NCBI GenBank assembly: GCA_050305135.1
Contig: JBNLET010000237.1
Coordinates: 1 to 26,279, forward strand
Source: Cognatazoarcus sp050305135
GTDB taxonomy: Bacteria > Pseudomonadota > Gammaproteobacteria > Burkholderiales > Rhodocyclaceae
DNA: 26,279 nt
Direction: 5' to 3'
Shown here piece after piece: positions 8,235-16,371 of the stretch (within the stretch, counting starts at the first letter, position 1; each line of letters begins with the position of its first letter). Both the position numbers and the translations under genes were made by a program. Below the pieces are notes generated by a model. The model searched no databases. It was not told the DNA's origin and saw only the letters and a list, made by a program, of their open reading frames with translations.

Positions 8235-8723
8235 CTAGTCGCCCAGCAGCCACTGTGCCAGCGTGCGCGATTCGCCGAGCTGCGTCAGCGCCCGCTCGAC
8301 GCGATCGTGGTTGCCCCACACCACGTCGTCGAGGCGGCCGCTCGCCGCCCGGTTTTCGATCTCGCTGCAATACAGGCCTTTGCCGCGTTGCACGTAGAAG
8401 CCGTAGCTGCGGCAGGCGACCGGCCGCTGGGCATAGACCGGACAGGCGCCGGAGGTCCGGTCGAGCAGCGGGCAGACCAGCGGACCGCCGGGCGAGCGGG
8501 CGAGTTCTTCCAGCCGGGCACGGATCTCGGCCAATCGAACCTCGTCCAGCGCTTGCAGGCCAGGCTTCAGCAATTCCCATTCGGCCGCGCTCAGGCGCGG
8601 CATCGCGGCCAGCTGCCGGCAGCAGCCGTCGCAGCCCTTGCCGCACGGCCAGTCGTCGTGGGCGTGGCGGATCTGCGCCACGCGGGCGTCGATGTCGGTG
8701 TGCAGTTTCTCGATCGGGCTCAT
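8235..8723 (-). CDS. YkgJ-family cysteine-cluster protein
   Basis: A 162-residue protein begun at the ATG at 8723 (MSPIEKLHTDIDARV); the frame extends upstream to 9038, but that would overlap the next gene on the same strand and looks unlike protein. It carries the N-terminal cluster CGKGCDGCC and a second set in CPLLDRTSGACPVYAQRP followed by VACRSYGFY. This is the zinc- or iron-chelating pattern of the YkgJ (CxxCxxCC) family. The function of these proteins is not established; a metal-binding or oxidoreductase role is usually assumed. It converges with the diguanylate cyclase. Confidence 0.85.
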   Translation of the reverse strand: MSPIEKLHTDIDARVAQIRHAHDDWPCGKGCDGCCRQLAAMPRLSAAEWELLKPGLQALDEVRLAEIRARLEELARSPGGPLVCPLLDRTSGACPVYAQRPVACRSYGFYVQRGKGLYCSEIENRAASGRLDDVVWGNHDRVERALTQLGESRTLAQWLLGD

Positions 8724-8809
8724 CGCTGAATCGGGCGCCGTGGCGCCGGCGGGCTCGTGGACGGGGCCGCATTGTATCGGCGCCGGCCGGCCGCCGGTGG
8801 CCGATTGAT

Positions 8810-9373
8810 TCAGCCGCCGCGCTTGCGGCGACGCGTTCGAGCGGATTTGCCTGGCGGCCGCCAGATGCCGCCCAGGCCCGCCAGGCTCAGGATCGTCCCC
8901 GCCAGCAGCAGCATCAGCGCGAACAGGACATTCGTCAGGGCGTCCGTCGCGACGTCCCAGCGGCTGCCGGTGCGTTGCTGGCGGCAATGGTATTCGGACG
9001 CGTCGCCGGCCAGGAAGCGGGCCACCGCATCGGAGCAATTGAGCAATGCGCTGCGCTCGCTCCAGCCCAGCTCCCGATCCTGCGCATCCAGGAACACCAG
9101 CCGATCCACCCGTTTCAGGCGTATGCCGAAATAGCTTCTCGAAGTGCGTTCGCTGACCTGGTAGTCCTGCCGCTCGACCCGCGCCAGTCCATTCAGCGAG
9201 CGCCAGAAGACCGGGATGCCGAGCAGTTCGAAACGCATTTCGCCGCGCGCACCCTCGTCGCCCTGCGACAGGTCGATCGTCGCCGTGGCCGCCTCCGACA
9301 ACACCGCCACAGCGCCCGCCAGCAGGCCGAGGCCGGCCAGCAGCAGGATTGCGTAGAGGATGCGCTTCTTCAT
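8810..9373 (-). CDS. Hypothetical membrane-anchored protein with two terminal helices
   Basis: A 187-residue protein that I do not recognise, starting at the ATG at 9373 (MKKRILYAILLLAGLG); the frame is open upstream but the added sequence is not protein-like. There is one hydrophobic helix at residues 5-27, an extracytoplasmic region of about 120 residues with two cysteines (LLNCSD and EYHCRQQ) that could form a disulfide, and a second helix at about 145-170, ending in a strongly basic cytoplasmic tail (ARTRRRKRGG). The middle is rich in beta-strand-like stretches. It lies 86 bases upstream of the YkgJ-type gene on the same strand, so the two could be co-transcribed. No catalytic motif was seen. 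Confidence 0.65.
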   Translation of the reverse strand: MKKRILYAILLLAGLGLLAGAVAVLSEAATATIDLSQGDEGARGEMRFELLGIPVFWRSLNGLARVERQDYQVSERTSRSYFGIRLKRVDRLVFLDAQDRELGWSERSALLNCSDAVARFLAGDASEYHCRQQRTGSRWDVATDALTNVLFALMLLLAGTILSLAGLGGIWRPPGKSARTRRRKRGG

Positions 9374-9852
9374 CGGCTGGCCTCGCGAGTGGATTGCGGC
9401 CAAGCCGTTGTACATCGAACGGCGGCCGGGTGCACGCGCCGCGTGTGCGTGGCGAGGCGATCCGGCCATGCCGGGCCGATGCCGCTCGCTTCGGGCCGCC
9501 GGCCGGGCGTTGCTATCGGCGGGAAGGGCCGGGGCATCGAGGCTCGAACGGGCATCGCGGTGGCGCGACCGGTCCGCTCCGGCCACGGCGGCAGGTGCCG
9601 CGGATTTGTCGAAAATCCTTACAGTGCGGGCCGGTCGGCTCACTCAAGCCCTTGTTCCAACGAGAATGAATGAATATTGCTTGCAACGGATGCCCTTTCT
9701 CGTTTCGGAGCCGGGGCCATGGATCGGTCTCCGGCGGTTTGGAACGTGCGCAGGGCCAATGCGCCCGGCGCCGGAACTGCCGCGGCAGGCGGGCCGACCG
9801 GCGCATTGTCCGACGAAGATCTTCGTCGTTCCCAGCCACAAGGAGGAGAGCA
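9374..9852. other. Intergenic region without a recognised gene
   Basis: This 479-base gap lies between two divergent genes. It holds the strong ribosome site AGGAGGAGAG (9841-9850) for the next gene. Short open frames exist on both strands, but none has a family match, a plausible start site and typical composition at once. Confidence 0.5.
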
Positions 9853-10161
9853 ATGCGTAATTGGTCCATCGTCATCGTGTCGGCCGCACTGCTTGCAGGC
9901 AGCGCCTTGCCGGGCTCGGCATCGGCTCAGCAGAAAGGGCCGCCGGTCACCTCGGTCGCGATCGAGTGCAATTGGGGAAAGCTGACCATGCAGAGCATTC
10001 AGAACGGCTTTGAGCAGGGCCCGCATGCCGCCGATCCGTCCGGCGACGGCTTCGGCCCCGGCACTGCCGACGAGCCGCGGCAAGGTCTTGCCAACGTACT
10101 CGAGCGGGGCAATCTGCAGGCCTTGTGCGAACTGATCGCGGACATGATCGGCAACCCCTGA
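9853..10161 (+). CDS. Small secreted protein, unknown function
   Basis: A 102-residue protein. The ATG at 9853 follows an excellent ribosome site (AGGAGGAGAG) at proper spacing. Residues 1-25 are a signal peptide (IVIVSAALLAGSALPGSASA, with a likely cut after ASA). The mature part of about 77 residues contains two cysteines (IECNWGK and ALCELIA) that may form a disulfide, and a Gly/Pro/Asp-rich middle (DPSGDGFGPGTADEP). I do not recognise the family. The conserved-looking ending GNLQALCELIADMIGNP suggests a helix. It is most likely periplasmic. It converges with the next gene. Confidence 0.7.
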   Translation: MRNWSIVIVSAALLAGSALPGSASAQQKGPPVTSVAIECNWGKLTMQSIQNGFEQGPHAADPSGDGFGPGTADEPRQGLANVLERGNLQALCELIADMIGNP

Positions 10162-10332
10162 GGATCGAAACCGCCACACGGCGGGCGGCCGCGCGCTGCG
10201 GCGGGGGCGGCGATCGCGCCTCGACGCCGCGGTGCGCGGCCGCGACGGGAGCTAGCTCCGGGTCGCCCGGGCCCAGCCCGAGGCCGTCTGCGTCGACCGT
10301 CGGGGGGCGAACCGGGCCTTCGCTGCGCCGCT

Positions 10333-10683
10333 TCAGTCGGGCAGCAGGCTGCCCCAGCGCGTCATCCGCGGTGCGATCTCGGCCCCGGTGACGCCGCGTA
10401 CGGCGCCTGAGCCGAGCAGGTGCAGCATGGCGCGCGTCATGTGAAGCTGCCACGCCTCGCTCGCCATCATCGCGTCGAGCTTGCCGGGCTCGCCGCGGAT
10501 CAGGAAGAAACCGTTCAGGTCGCCACCGTGCGTATCGAGCAGCACCGTGTCGAAGGACTCGATCGTTCCATCCCGCTGCAGGGTCTCGAAGTATTCGACG
10601 ATGTCGCCGAAGTGCGCCTGGCTGAGGCGCTCGCGCCCTGGAATCGGCCGATTCCAGGCAAAGAACAGCGCATTGCTCGCCAT
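10333..10683 (-). CDS. Conserved small protein, probable dimeric alpha/beta barrel
   Basis: A 116-residue protein starting at the ATG at 10683 (MASNALFFAWNRPIPGRE). The pattern of strand, helix, strand (GTIESFDTVLLDTHGGDLNGFFLIRGEP, then a helix KLDAMMASEAWQLHMTRAML) resembles small ferredoxin-fold proteins of the dimeric alpha/beta barrel class. I have seen the same arrangement in uncharacterised proteobacterial proteins, but have no function to give. There is no signal peptide, so it is cytoplasmic. It appears monocistronic. Confidence 0.7.
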   Translation of the reverse strand: MASNALFFAWNRPIPGRERLSQAHFGDIVEYFETLQRDGTIESFDTVLLDTHGGDLNGFFLIRGEPGKLDAMMASEAWQLHMTRAMLHLLGSGAVRGVTGAEIAPRMTRWGSLLPD

Positions 10684-11173
10684 CTCGTGCCTCCATCGTG
10701 AGGGGCGGGACCGTCCGTGCCGATGGCCGGACCTCGCCATCCCAGTCTAGGTGTTCGGCGGGCGATCTCCAGCCGGCGCCGGGCCGGCCATGCTGCGCTG
10801 CCATCTGCCGGGCGTGAGGCAGCAGGCGCGCCACGCGAGCACGCCGGCTGTCGTTCGAGCACCGGAAGCGAGCGCGGGTGATTCGCTCTCGCAGACGTCG
10901 GCGATGCCCGTTGTCCGGGCCGTCCGCCTGTGAAAATGCCCGGCGCATTTACCGTGCATGATGGACGAGCCGGGAGAAGCGGCCCGATCGAATACCCCGA
11001 CATACGCGCCAGCGATGGAGAGATCGATCCGATCGGCACGCTGTGGCGCTCCGAACGACTGGCCTGGCCCGAAATCGAGGGTGTGGAAGTGCTGCGATGC
11101 GCGCGCTTTCGGATCTGGCGCCGACGTCCGACGCAGACGGGCGTCGCTGGACCGGGCGGCCGTGCCCCGCGCG
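10684..11173. other. Intergenic region without a recognised gene
   Basis: About 490 bases between divergent genes. An open frame at 10930-11244 on the plus strand has no good ribosome site and no family likeness, so I do not call it. The promoter for the cytochrome gene follows. Confidence 0.45.
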
Positions 11174-11202
11174 TTGACGCAGCAACCTTTGTCGGAAACA
11201 AT
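11174..11202 (+). promoter_or_regulatory. Probable sigma-70 promoter for the cytochrome c gene
   Basis: TTGACG (11174-11179; five of six consensus bases) and AACAAT (11197-11202; four of six) are separated by exactly 17 bases. Transcription would begin near 11209, leaving a leader of about 35 bases before the GTG start at 11245. Confidence 0.45.
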
Positions 11203-11244
11203 CGGGCCCTGAGAGGATCGGGTGGTGTCGCATTGGGGGGTTAA

Positions 11245-11895
11245 GTGTATAAATCTACGAAGCTTTTTGTGGCGGCCGTGGCGGCGCTCGTGGTGCTGGC
11301 ACCGGCGGCCCGGGCGGGCGACGGCGCACAGGAAATCAAGTCGCGAATCGGTGCCGGCGATCCCGGCGCCGGCAAGGAAAAATCATCGATGTGCCAGGGC
11401 TGCCACGGGGCGGATGGAAACAGCGCCGCGCCGAACTTCCCCAAGCTTGCGGGCCAATACGCCGACTATATTCGGAAACAGGTGCTGGATTATCAAAGTG
11501 GCGTGCGCGCCGATCCGACCATGAGCGGAATGGCCGCTGCGGTCACCAGCAGCCAGGACCTGCTCGATATTGCAGCCTATTTTGCCAGTCAGAAACAGAT
11601 GAAAGGTTCCGGGGCGAGCAACGAAGCGGGCAAGAAGCTCTACCTGGCAGGTGATTCAGGCAGGAATATTTATGGCTGCGTCAATTGCCACGGCGAGAAC
11701 GGCAAGGGAAAGGCGCCGGGCAATGCGCTGTTTCCGATCGTCGGCGGACAGCACAAGGACTACCTCGTCAAACAGCTGACGGATTTGAAGAGCCGGGCAC
11801 GGACAAACGACCCTGCCGGCATGATGGCCGCCATTGCCAAGTCGATGACGGACGAGGATATTCAGGCGGTCGCCGAATACCTCTCCGGGCTGTGA
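11245..11895 (+). CDS. Diheme cytochrome c (c4-type)
   Basis: A 216-residue exported protein. The start is GTG at 11245, preceded by GGGGGG at 11235-11240; an in-frame stop lies directly before it. Residues 1-24 form a signal peptide (AAVAALVVLAPAARA). Two haem-binding motifs are present: CQGCH at 50-54 and CVNCH at 145-149, each in its own class I cytochrome c domain. The methionines in DPTMSGMAA (M93/M96) and the KSMTDEDI segment (M201) are likely sixth haem ligands. The near-symmetrical two-domain layout and size fit cytochrome c4, a periplasmic electron carrier to terminal oxidases or denitrification enzymes. No oxidase genes are adjacent. Confidence 0.93.
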   Translation: MYKSTKLFVAAVAALVVLAPAARAGDGAQEIKSRIGAGDPGAGKEKSSMCQGCHGADGNSAAPNFPKLAGQYADYIRKQVLDYQSGVRADPTMSGMAAAVTSSQDLLDIAAYFASQKQMKGSGASNEAGKKLYLAGDSGRNIYGCVNCHGENGKGKAPGNALFPIVGGQHKDYLVKQLTDLKSRARTNDPAGMMAAIAKSMTDEDIQAVAEYLSGL

Positions 11896-11927
11896 AGATA
11901 GCGGCGCGGGGTGACTGCGCATGATCC

Positions 11928-11948
11928 CGGGCAAGCCGTGGCTTCCCG
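11928..11948 (+). terminator. Hairpin after the cytochrome c gene (possible terminator)
   Basis: CGGG-C-AAGCC and GGCTTCCCG pair with one bulged C and a two-base loop, 33 bases past the cytochrome stop codon. No T-run follows, so this may be a transcript-stabilising stem or a weak terminator. Confidence 0.3.
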
Positions 11949-12266
11949 ACGCGGGGATTCCGGCGTTGCCCACCTCCGTCTCGGACCCTCCCCGTCCTGC
12001 ATTGGATCGGATCGCGAGGCCCGGTTTCTCCGCGTAGACGATTGTTCGTGGCCAATGCGGTACGGCACTCGCCGGCCGCGCGGACATCCGTCGGCCGGAA
12101 CGAGGATGCCTTGCGTGGCGACGCGAGGCACTCACCGACGGCCCGAAGTGTCTTCCGGTCGAGTGCAGGCGACGACATCGTCATCGCGTGCGCAGTCTCA
12201 TCATCCAGGCTTGGCGATCGATGCCCGTGAGCGGCACGGCAATGTCGCGTGCCCGGGCGTCGGGCT
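11949..12266. other. Intergenic region without a recognised gene
   Basis: About 320 bases between convergent genes, the cytochrome c gene and the HExxH gene. No gene, repeat or clear terminator with a T-run was seen. Confidence 0.45.
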
Positions 12267-12959
12267 TCAGTCCGGTTCGTTGGGCACGATGAAGCTGAAT
12301 CCCTGCGCCTTCAGCAATTGCTGCACGAGCGGGGCCGGGTCGGCGCGACTGGTCAGGTGGAGATAGGACTTGACCGCGAACTTGCCGGGATCGGCCGCCA
12401 GGTAGGCGTCGCTGACGGCATCGCCGTCTTCCCAGGGCAGAACCTTCTTCTTCCTGATCAGCGCCGCGCGGACTTCGTCCGGCAGCACCGCGAGTTGCGT
12501 GGCATGGGCCAGGTATTCCTGCGGCGGGGCGAACATCCGCTGCGCCGTGCTGTTGTGGTACATCACGGCGTGCGCGATTTCGTGGGCGATCACTCCGGCA
12601 TAGTGGTCCCGGTCGAACGGCTCGTCGTACATGCGGGGATCGCCGGCGAGTCGGAAGATGGCCTCGTACGACATCAGCCGGATGGCGTCGCTGCGGCTGT
12701 CGTAGCTCGCGTAGGCGGGGTGACCGTTGACCTCGACGAGCTGCTCGACCGTGGTAAGCCTGATCGCCCTGCGCAACCGAAGCCCGTATCGGTCGAGAAA
12801 CGCCAGCGCCCGCCCGGCGGCCGCACAGATCTCGGCCAGGGCTGGTTCGCCTTCGACGACGACCTCCACGCCGGCGGCGTTCGCGCACGCACGCCCATCG
12901 GCGCCCTGCACGGCCGGCGGCAGCAACAGAGTCGAAACCAGGGCGGCTTTCCAGTGCAT
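12267..12959 (-). CDS. Secreted HExxH protein, putative zinc metallopeptidase
   Basis: A 230-residue protein from the ATG at 12959, beginning with a signal peptide (MHWKAALVSTLLLPPAVQGA). The motif HEIAH at 126-130, with E148 in the segment QEYLAHA about 18 residues later, fits a gluzincin-type zinc site (two histidines plus a downstream glutamate). Short cysteine-bearing segments at C25 and C45 could form a disulfide. The layout resembles proteins annotated as DUF6639, though I am not certain of that assignment. It is likely periplasmic. Catalysis is inferred from the motif only; many such small proteins are uncharacterised. An alternative start at about 12990 adds eleven residues. Confidence 0.7.
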   Translation of the reverse strand: MHWKAALVSTLLLPPAVQGADGRACANAAGVEVVVEGEPALAEICAAAGRALAFLDRYGLRLRRAIRLTTVEQLVEVNGHPAYASYDSRSDAIRLMSYEAIFRLAGDPRMYDEPFDRDHYAGVIAHEIAHAVMYHNSTAQRMFAPPQEYLAHATQLAVLPDEVRAALIRKKKVLPWEDGDAVSDAYLAADPGKFAVKSYLHLTSRADPAPLVQQLLKAQGFSFIVPNEPD

Positions 12960-13199
12960 CGGTGCCCTTGTCGGTGAGGTCGCCACCATGCTACTCGGGG
13001 TCGTGGTTCGGCGGGAGGGTTCCGCCGGGCATCGCGATCCGATCGTGCCGGCTCGCGCGCGCCGCATCGTCCGCTATCATCGGGCCATCGACCCCGACAT
13101 GGAGCGCTGCTGCATGCGCGAACGAATCGATGGAGAGGCGTGCGGCCGGCGTGGCGCGGGCGAACCATGTTGCAGCCGCGGCAGCGACGACCGCCGCAC

Positions 13200-14501
13200 A
13201 TGCCGATGCGCCGTCTGCTGAGATTGTTCGCCCTGCTGTTCGCCTGCCTCGGCACGGCGGCGAGCGGCGGTGCCGCGGCCGCCGGGCGGGTGGCGCTGGT
13301 GGTCGGCAATGCCGCCTATGCCGACGCGCCGCTGGCGAATCCGGCCAACGATGCCCGCGCGATGGCGGCCCGGCTCGATCGGCTGGGCTTCTCGGTGCAG
13401 GTGCTGACCGATGCCGATCGCGCCGCGATGGAGCGCGCGCTGGTTGCATTCAGCGGCCGCCTCGACGCCGACACGACGGCGCTGTTCTATTACGCCGGCC
13501 ACGGCATTCAGTCGAACGGGCGCAACTACCTGTTGCCGGTCGACGCCAGGATCAGGTCCGAAGCGGCCTTGCGCTTCGAGGCGGTGGACGTCGCCGATGT
13601 GCTGGACGAGATCGCGCAGAGCGGCTCGCGCGTGAACTTCGTCATCCTCGACGCATGCCGCAACAATCCGTTCGAGCGCAAGGTGCGCGGCGGCAGTCGC
13701 GGTCTGGCGGCGATCGATGCAGCGCGCGGTACGCTGATCGCCTACGCCACCGCGCCCGGTTCGGTGGCCATCGATGGAGAAAGCAGCAACGGCCTCTACA
13801 CCGCTGAGCTGCTGAAGGCGCTCGACGCGCCGGGCCTGAAGGCCGAGGACGTCTTCAAGCGCGTGCGCATCGCGGTGTCGGACCAGTCCGCAGGGCTGCA
13901 GGTGCCTTGGGAGTCGTCCTCGCTGACCGGCGATTTCGTCTTCAATCGCGATGCGATGCCGGCGGCGCCGACCGCTGCCACGCACAACCCGTCGGCACCG
14001 TCCTCGCAGGCTTCGGTCGAGCAGAGCCTGTGGGCCAACGTGCGCGAAATGGACACGCCGGCGGCCTACCGCGCCTATCTCGACCAGTACCCGAAAGGCG
14101 TTTTCGCGGCGCTGGCCCGGCTGCAGCTCGAGCGGGGCGGGCCGCCGCCCAGCCGCGCGGCCGGCGGGCAGTGCGAGCTGGCCGGTGCCTGGCACAGTTC
14201 GGTGCCGAGCGCCGGCTGCGAGGCGTCGACGCTGCGCTTCACGCGTCGCGCCGACGGCCACTACGACATGGTCGAGGAGGGCTGCGGCAACGTGCGCGGT
14301 GAAGCCCGCTACGTCGGCGGGGTGCTGGTCATCGACTGGGTCTTCGGCGGCTTTCTGTGCAAGGGTCGAACCGAACTGCGTTTCGATCCGGGCTGCCGGC
14401 AGGCGTCGGGCGAAGTCGTGATGCCGGCCAACTTCCTCGGCTGCAGCGGTCGGCACGCGGCGACGATGACGCGCCTCGATGATCCGGAGATGTCCCGCTA
14501 G
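13200..14501 (+). CDS. Exported caspase-fold (peptidase C14) protein
   Basis: A 433-residue protein if begun at the ATG at 13200; the ATG at 13206 and longer starts at 13167 or 13140 are possible, and no site has a convincing ribosome-binding sequence. Residues 1-28 are a signal peptide (RRLLRLFALLFACLGTAASG). The caspase domain (29-250) is intact: RVALVVGNAAY opens it, H101 lies in YYAGHGIQ and C153 in ILDACRNNPF, the catalytic dyad. Residues about 250-290 are a Ser/Ala/Pro-rich linker plus a segment (SLWANVREMDTPAAYRAYL) common after bacterial caspase domains. The C-terminal 100 residues form a cysteine-rich beta domain (CELAGAWHSS onward, with six cysteines). Periplasmic location is likely. 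Substrate unknown. Confidence 0.88.
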   Translation: MPMRRLLRLFALLFACLGTAASGGAAAAGRVALVVGNAAYADAPLANPANDARAMAARLDRLGFSVQVLTDADRAAMERALVAFSGRLDADTTALFYYAGHGIQSNGRNYLLPVDARIRSEAALRFEAVDVADVLDEIAQSGSRVNFVILDACRNNPFERKVRGGSRGLAAIDAARGTLIAYATAPGSVAIDGESSNGLYTAELLKALDAPGLKAEDVFKRVRIAVSDQSAGLQVPWESSSLTGDFVFNRDAMPAAPTAATHNPSAPSSQASVEQSLWANVREMDTPAAYRAYLDQYPKGVFAALARLQLERGGPPPSRAAGGQCELAGAWHSSVPSAGCEASTLRFTRRADGHYDMVEEGCGNVRGEARYVGGVLVIDWVFGGFLCKGRTELRFDPGCRQASGEVVMPANFLGCSGRHAATMTRLDDPEMSR

Positions 14502-14556
14502 TGTCGTGTTGCGCGCAGTGGGGCGCTTATGCGTCTGGCACGCATCCGCCGTTCGA

Positions 14557-14625
14557 GGCCGGATGAATCCGGCCCCCTGGGAAACACGCACCGACCGGGT
14601 TCGTTCGGGCCGGCTTCAGCCGGCC
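14557..14625. repeat. REP/BIME-like element, copy A (two inverted hairpins)
   Basis: Two perfect 18-base palindromic hairpins, GGCCGGATGAATCCGGCC (14557-14574) and GGCCGGCTTCAGCCGGCC (14608-14625), are separated by 33 bases. Read as its complement, the second has the same TGAA loop as the first, with an A-T pair changed to C-G, so they are inverted copies of one palindrome. The spacer contains GGGAAACACGCACCGACC. A similar unit in reverse orientation is at 17294-17363. Confidence 0.75.
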
Positions 14626-14677
14626 GGGGCCCGGTAGCCCGGCCGACGCCGTTATCGCGGCAGGAGGGCGCCCGCGC

Positions 14678-14706
14678 TTGACTTGCCTGCCACGAGCCCA
14701 TAGCCT
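14678..14706 (+). promoter_or_regulatory. Possible sigma-70 promoter for the CN-hydrolase-like gene
   Basis: TTGACT (14678-14683; five of six) and TAGCCT (14701-14706; three of six) are separated by 17 bases, 62 bases before the start codon. The -10 box is weak. Confidence 0.3.
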
Positions 14707-14767
14707 CGGGCGGCTTTTGCCGACGTGGCCGGGATTGTTCGCTTTGCGCTAGGACGGAGGAATAGAA

Positions 14768-15832
14768 ATGTCGCGAGAGGTGCTTGTTGCCGTGCTCTGT
14801 ATCCCTACCGGGCAGGGAAATACGAACCGCTCGATGGGCAATGCCTATAGCGTTCTCAAGTCGGTCGTCGCCTGGGCGGACGGCCAGCGCTCGCAGTTGC
14901 TGAAGCCGGAGTCGCTGGGCAAAGGCGAGTTCGATGCGATCGTCGTCGCACCCGAGTACTACTTCATCGACAAGCATCCGACCGACCGTCTGCCGCTGAG
15001 CGAGACCGCAGCGATTCGGTTGCGGGCGAGGCTGATCGCACTCAGCGCCCGCTATCCCAGGGTTCTGATCGTTCCCGGAACGATCTTCTACAGCGAGCGC
15101 ATGAACTCCGAGAAGGTCGTCAAGGCCAAGGCCAACGCGCTGGCCGCCGAGTTTGCCGCCCGCCGCCGGCTCGGTCCGGCGGCGCCGGGCGCCACGGTCA
15201 AGCCGTCCGATCTGTTCGGCTCGCGTACGCCGCAGAACCGGGGCCTGAAGGGCCCGAACGCGCCCAAAGGACCGCACATAGTCGGTGTCCGCAACCTCCC
15301 GGACACGACCACGCGCAACAATGAGCTCAATGCGCTTGAACTCGGCGACGACGACGATTCGTACTGGGGACGGAAGAAAGGGCTCATCAACATCGTTTCG
15401 GGCCTGCGCTCCGACGCGCGGCGGGCGCGCAATCGTGCCTACCTGTTGCTGGCCGGCAACATCCAGGGCATGTGCGACAAGCACAGCGATTATTTCGAGG
15501 TCGGCAAGGCGCCGGACAAATACTTTTTCATTCCCGGTACCCGCGAGCTGTGCCCCGAAATCGGCGGCTACCGCTTCGGCGTCGAGATCTGCGCCGACCA
15601 TCGCCTGGGCGTCGCCAAGCGAAACACCAGCTCCGGTCTCGACTTCCAGATCGTGCTGTCGGATGCCATCGGCATCATTCCGGCGAACATCGCGGTTCGT
15701 GTCGGTGGGGTCTACATCCACGCCTCGTCTCTCCCCACGTCAAGTGCCGTGGTGGTTCGTGGAAGCACCAAGCTGACCAAGACGCTGGACTTCGCGAACG
15801 CGACAGCCAGGTGCACCGTGGTGGATGTTTGA
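14768..15832 (+). CDS. Divergent carbon-nitrogen hydrolase (nitrilase fold)-like protein
   Basis: A 354-residue cytoplasmic protein; the ATG at 14768 follows GGAGGAA at good spacing. I do not know the exact family, but it shows the three conserved positions of the nitrilase superfamily in order: E63 in VVAPEYYFID, K238 in NIQGMCDKHSDYFE, and C275 in GVEICADHRLG, with the strand VLIVPGTIFY between the first two. These would be the Glu-Lys-Cys triad that hydrolyses amides or nitriles. About 110 residues (roughly 112-220) between the second strand and the lysine region look like an insertion, basic and Pro/Gly-rich, then acidic (ELGDDDDSYWGRKKG). The C-terminus has beta strands like the nitrilase sandwich. 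It follows the caspase-like gene by 266 bases across repeat copy A. Confidence 0.7.
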   Translation: MSREVLVAVLCIPTGQGNTNRSMGNAYSVLKSVVAWADGQRSQLLKPESLGKGEFDAIVVAPEYYFIDKHPTDRLPLSETAAIRLRARLIALSARYPRVLIVPGTIFYSERMNSEKVVKAKANALAAEFAARRRLGPAAPGATVKPSDLFGSRTPQNRGLKGPNAPKGPHIVGVRNLPDTTTRNNELNALELGDDDDSYWGRKKGLINIVSGLRSDARRARNRAYLLLAGNIQGMCDKHSDYFEVGKAPDKYFFIPGTRELCPEIGGYRFGVEICADHRLGVAKRNTSSGLDFQIVLSDAIGIIPANIAVRVGGVYIHASSLPTSSAVVVRGSTKLTKTLDFANATARCTVVDV

Positions 15833-16371
15833 GCGGAGGCTTTCGAATTCGAATACCGGGCCGCGTTGGAGTCAGCCCCGGCGCTCGACGCCAGGGGAAA
15901 GTTCTCGAGTGTGGCGTTCGGCCGGGACCCCGGTTGCCCACGCCGAAGCGGGGCAATCACCGGATTGCCCGGTCAAACAGCGCGCACGACATGGCGAGCG
16001 CATTTTCGCCGACATCCAAGCTCGGATCTTCCCGCTGGCGCGGTCCCGGAACTCCGCACGGTCATTGCTGCGTGGCAACGGATCGGACGGAACCGGCTTG
16101 CCGAGGAACGCGCGGCGGCTTCCATCCCGCCTCGAGCAGATAGACCGGCAGCCGGTGGCCGGAACGACGACGAAGAGGCGCCCCGCGCTTCGTTGCTCGA
16201 GCGGATCGACGCGGGACGAGACCCGTGCTTCGACTCGGCCGGGCCTTCGCCGGAGGATGACCTGGTGGCGGCCCGCTCAGGCGAGGGGGGCGATCGATCG
16301 GGACGCCCGAAATTCGAATCCCGTCCGCCGGCCCCCGCACCGGCGCGGTGTGCGCAGGGCCCCTGTCCGGT
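15833..16371. other. Intergenic region with a perfect hairpin, no recognised gene
   Basis: This 539-base gap lies between convergent genes. Overlapping open frames here have no family likeness. It contains a perfect stem, GGGCAATC and GATTGCCC with loop ACCG, at 15951-15970, 119 bases past the CN-hydrolase-like stop; no T-run follows. A segment near 16310 looks like a tRNA T-arm but no tRNA can be built from it. Confidence 0.5.

Noticed and set aside
10930..11244. Plus-strand open frame before the cytochrome gene
   Set aside because: No ribosome site or family likeness, and it runs through the likely cytochrome promoter up to the start codon.
16290..16345. tRNA T-arm-like sequence (ATTCGAATCCCGTCC)
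   Set aside because: No acceptor stem, D-arm or anticodon arm can be built around it; at most a chance match or a tiny tRNA remnant.
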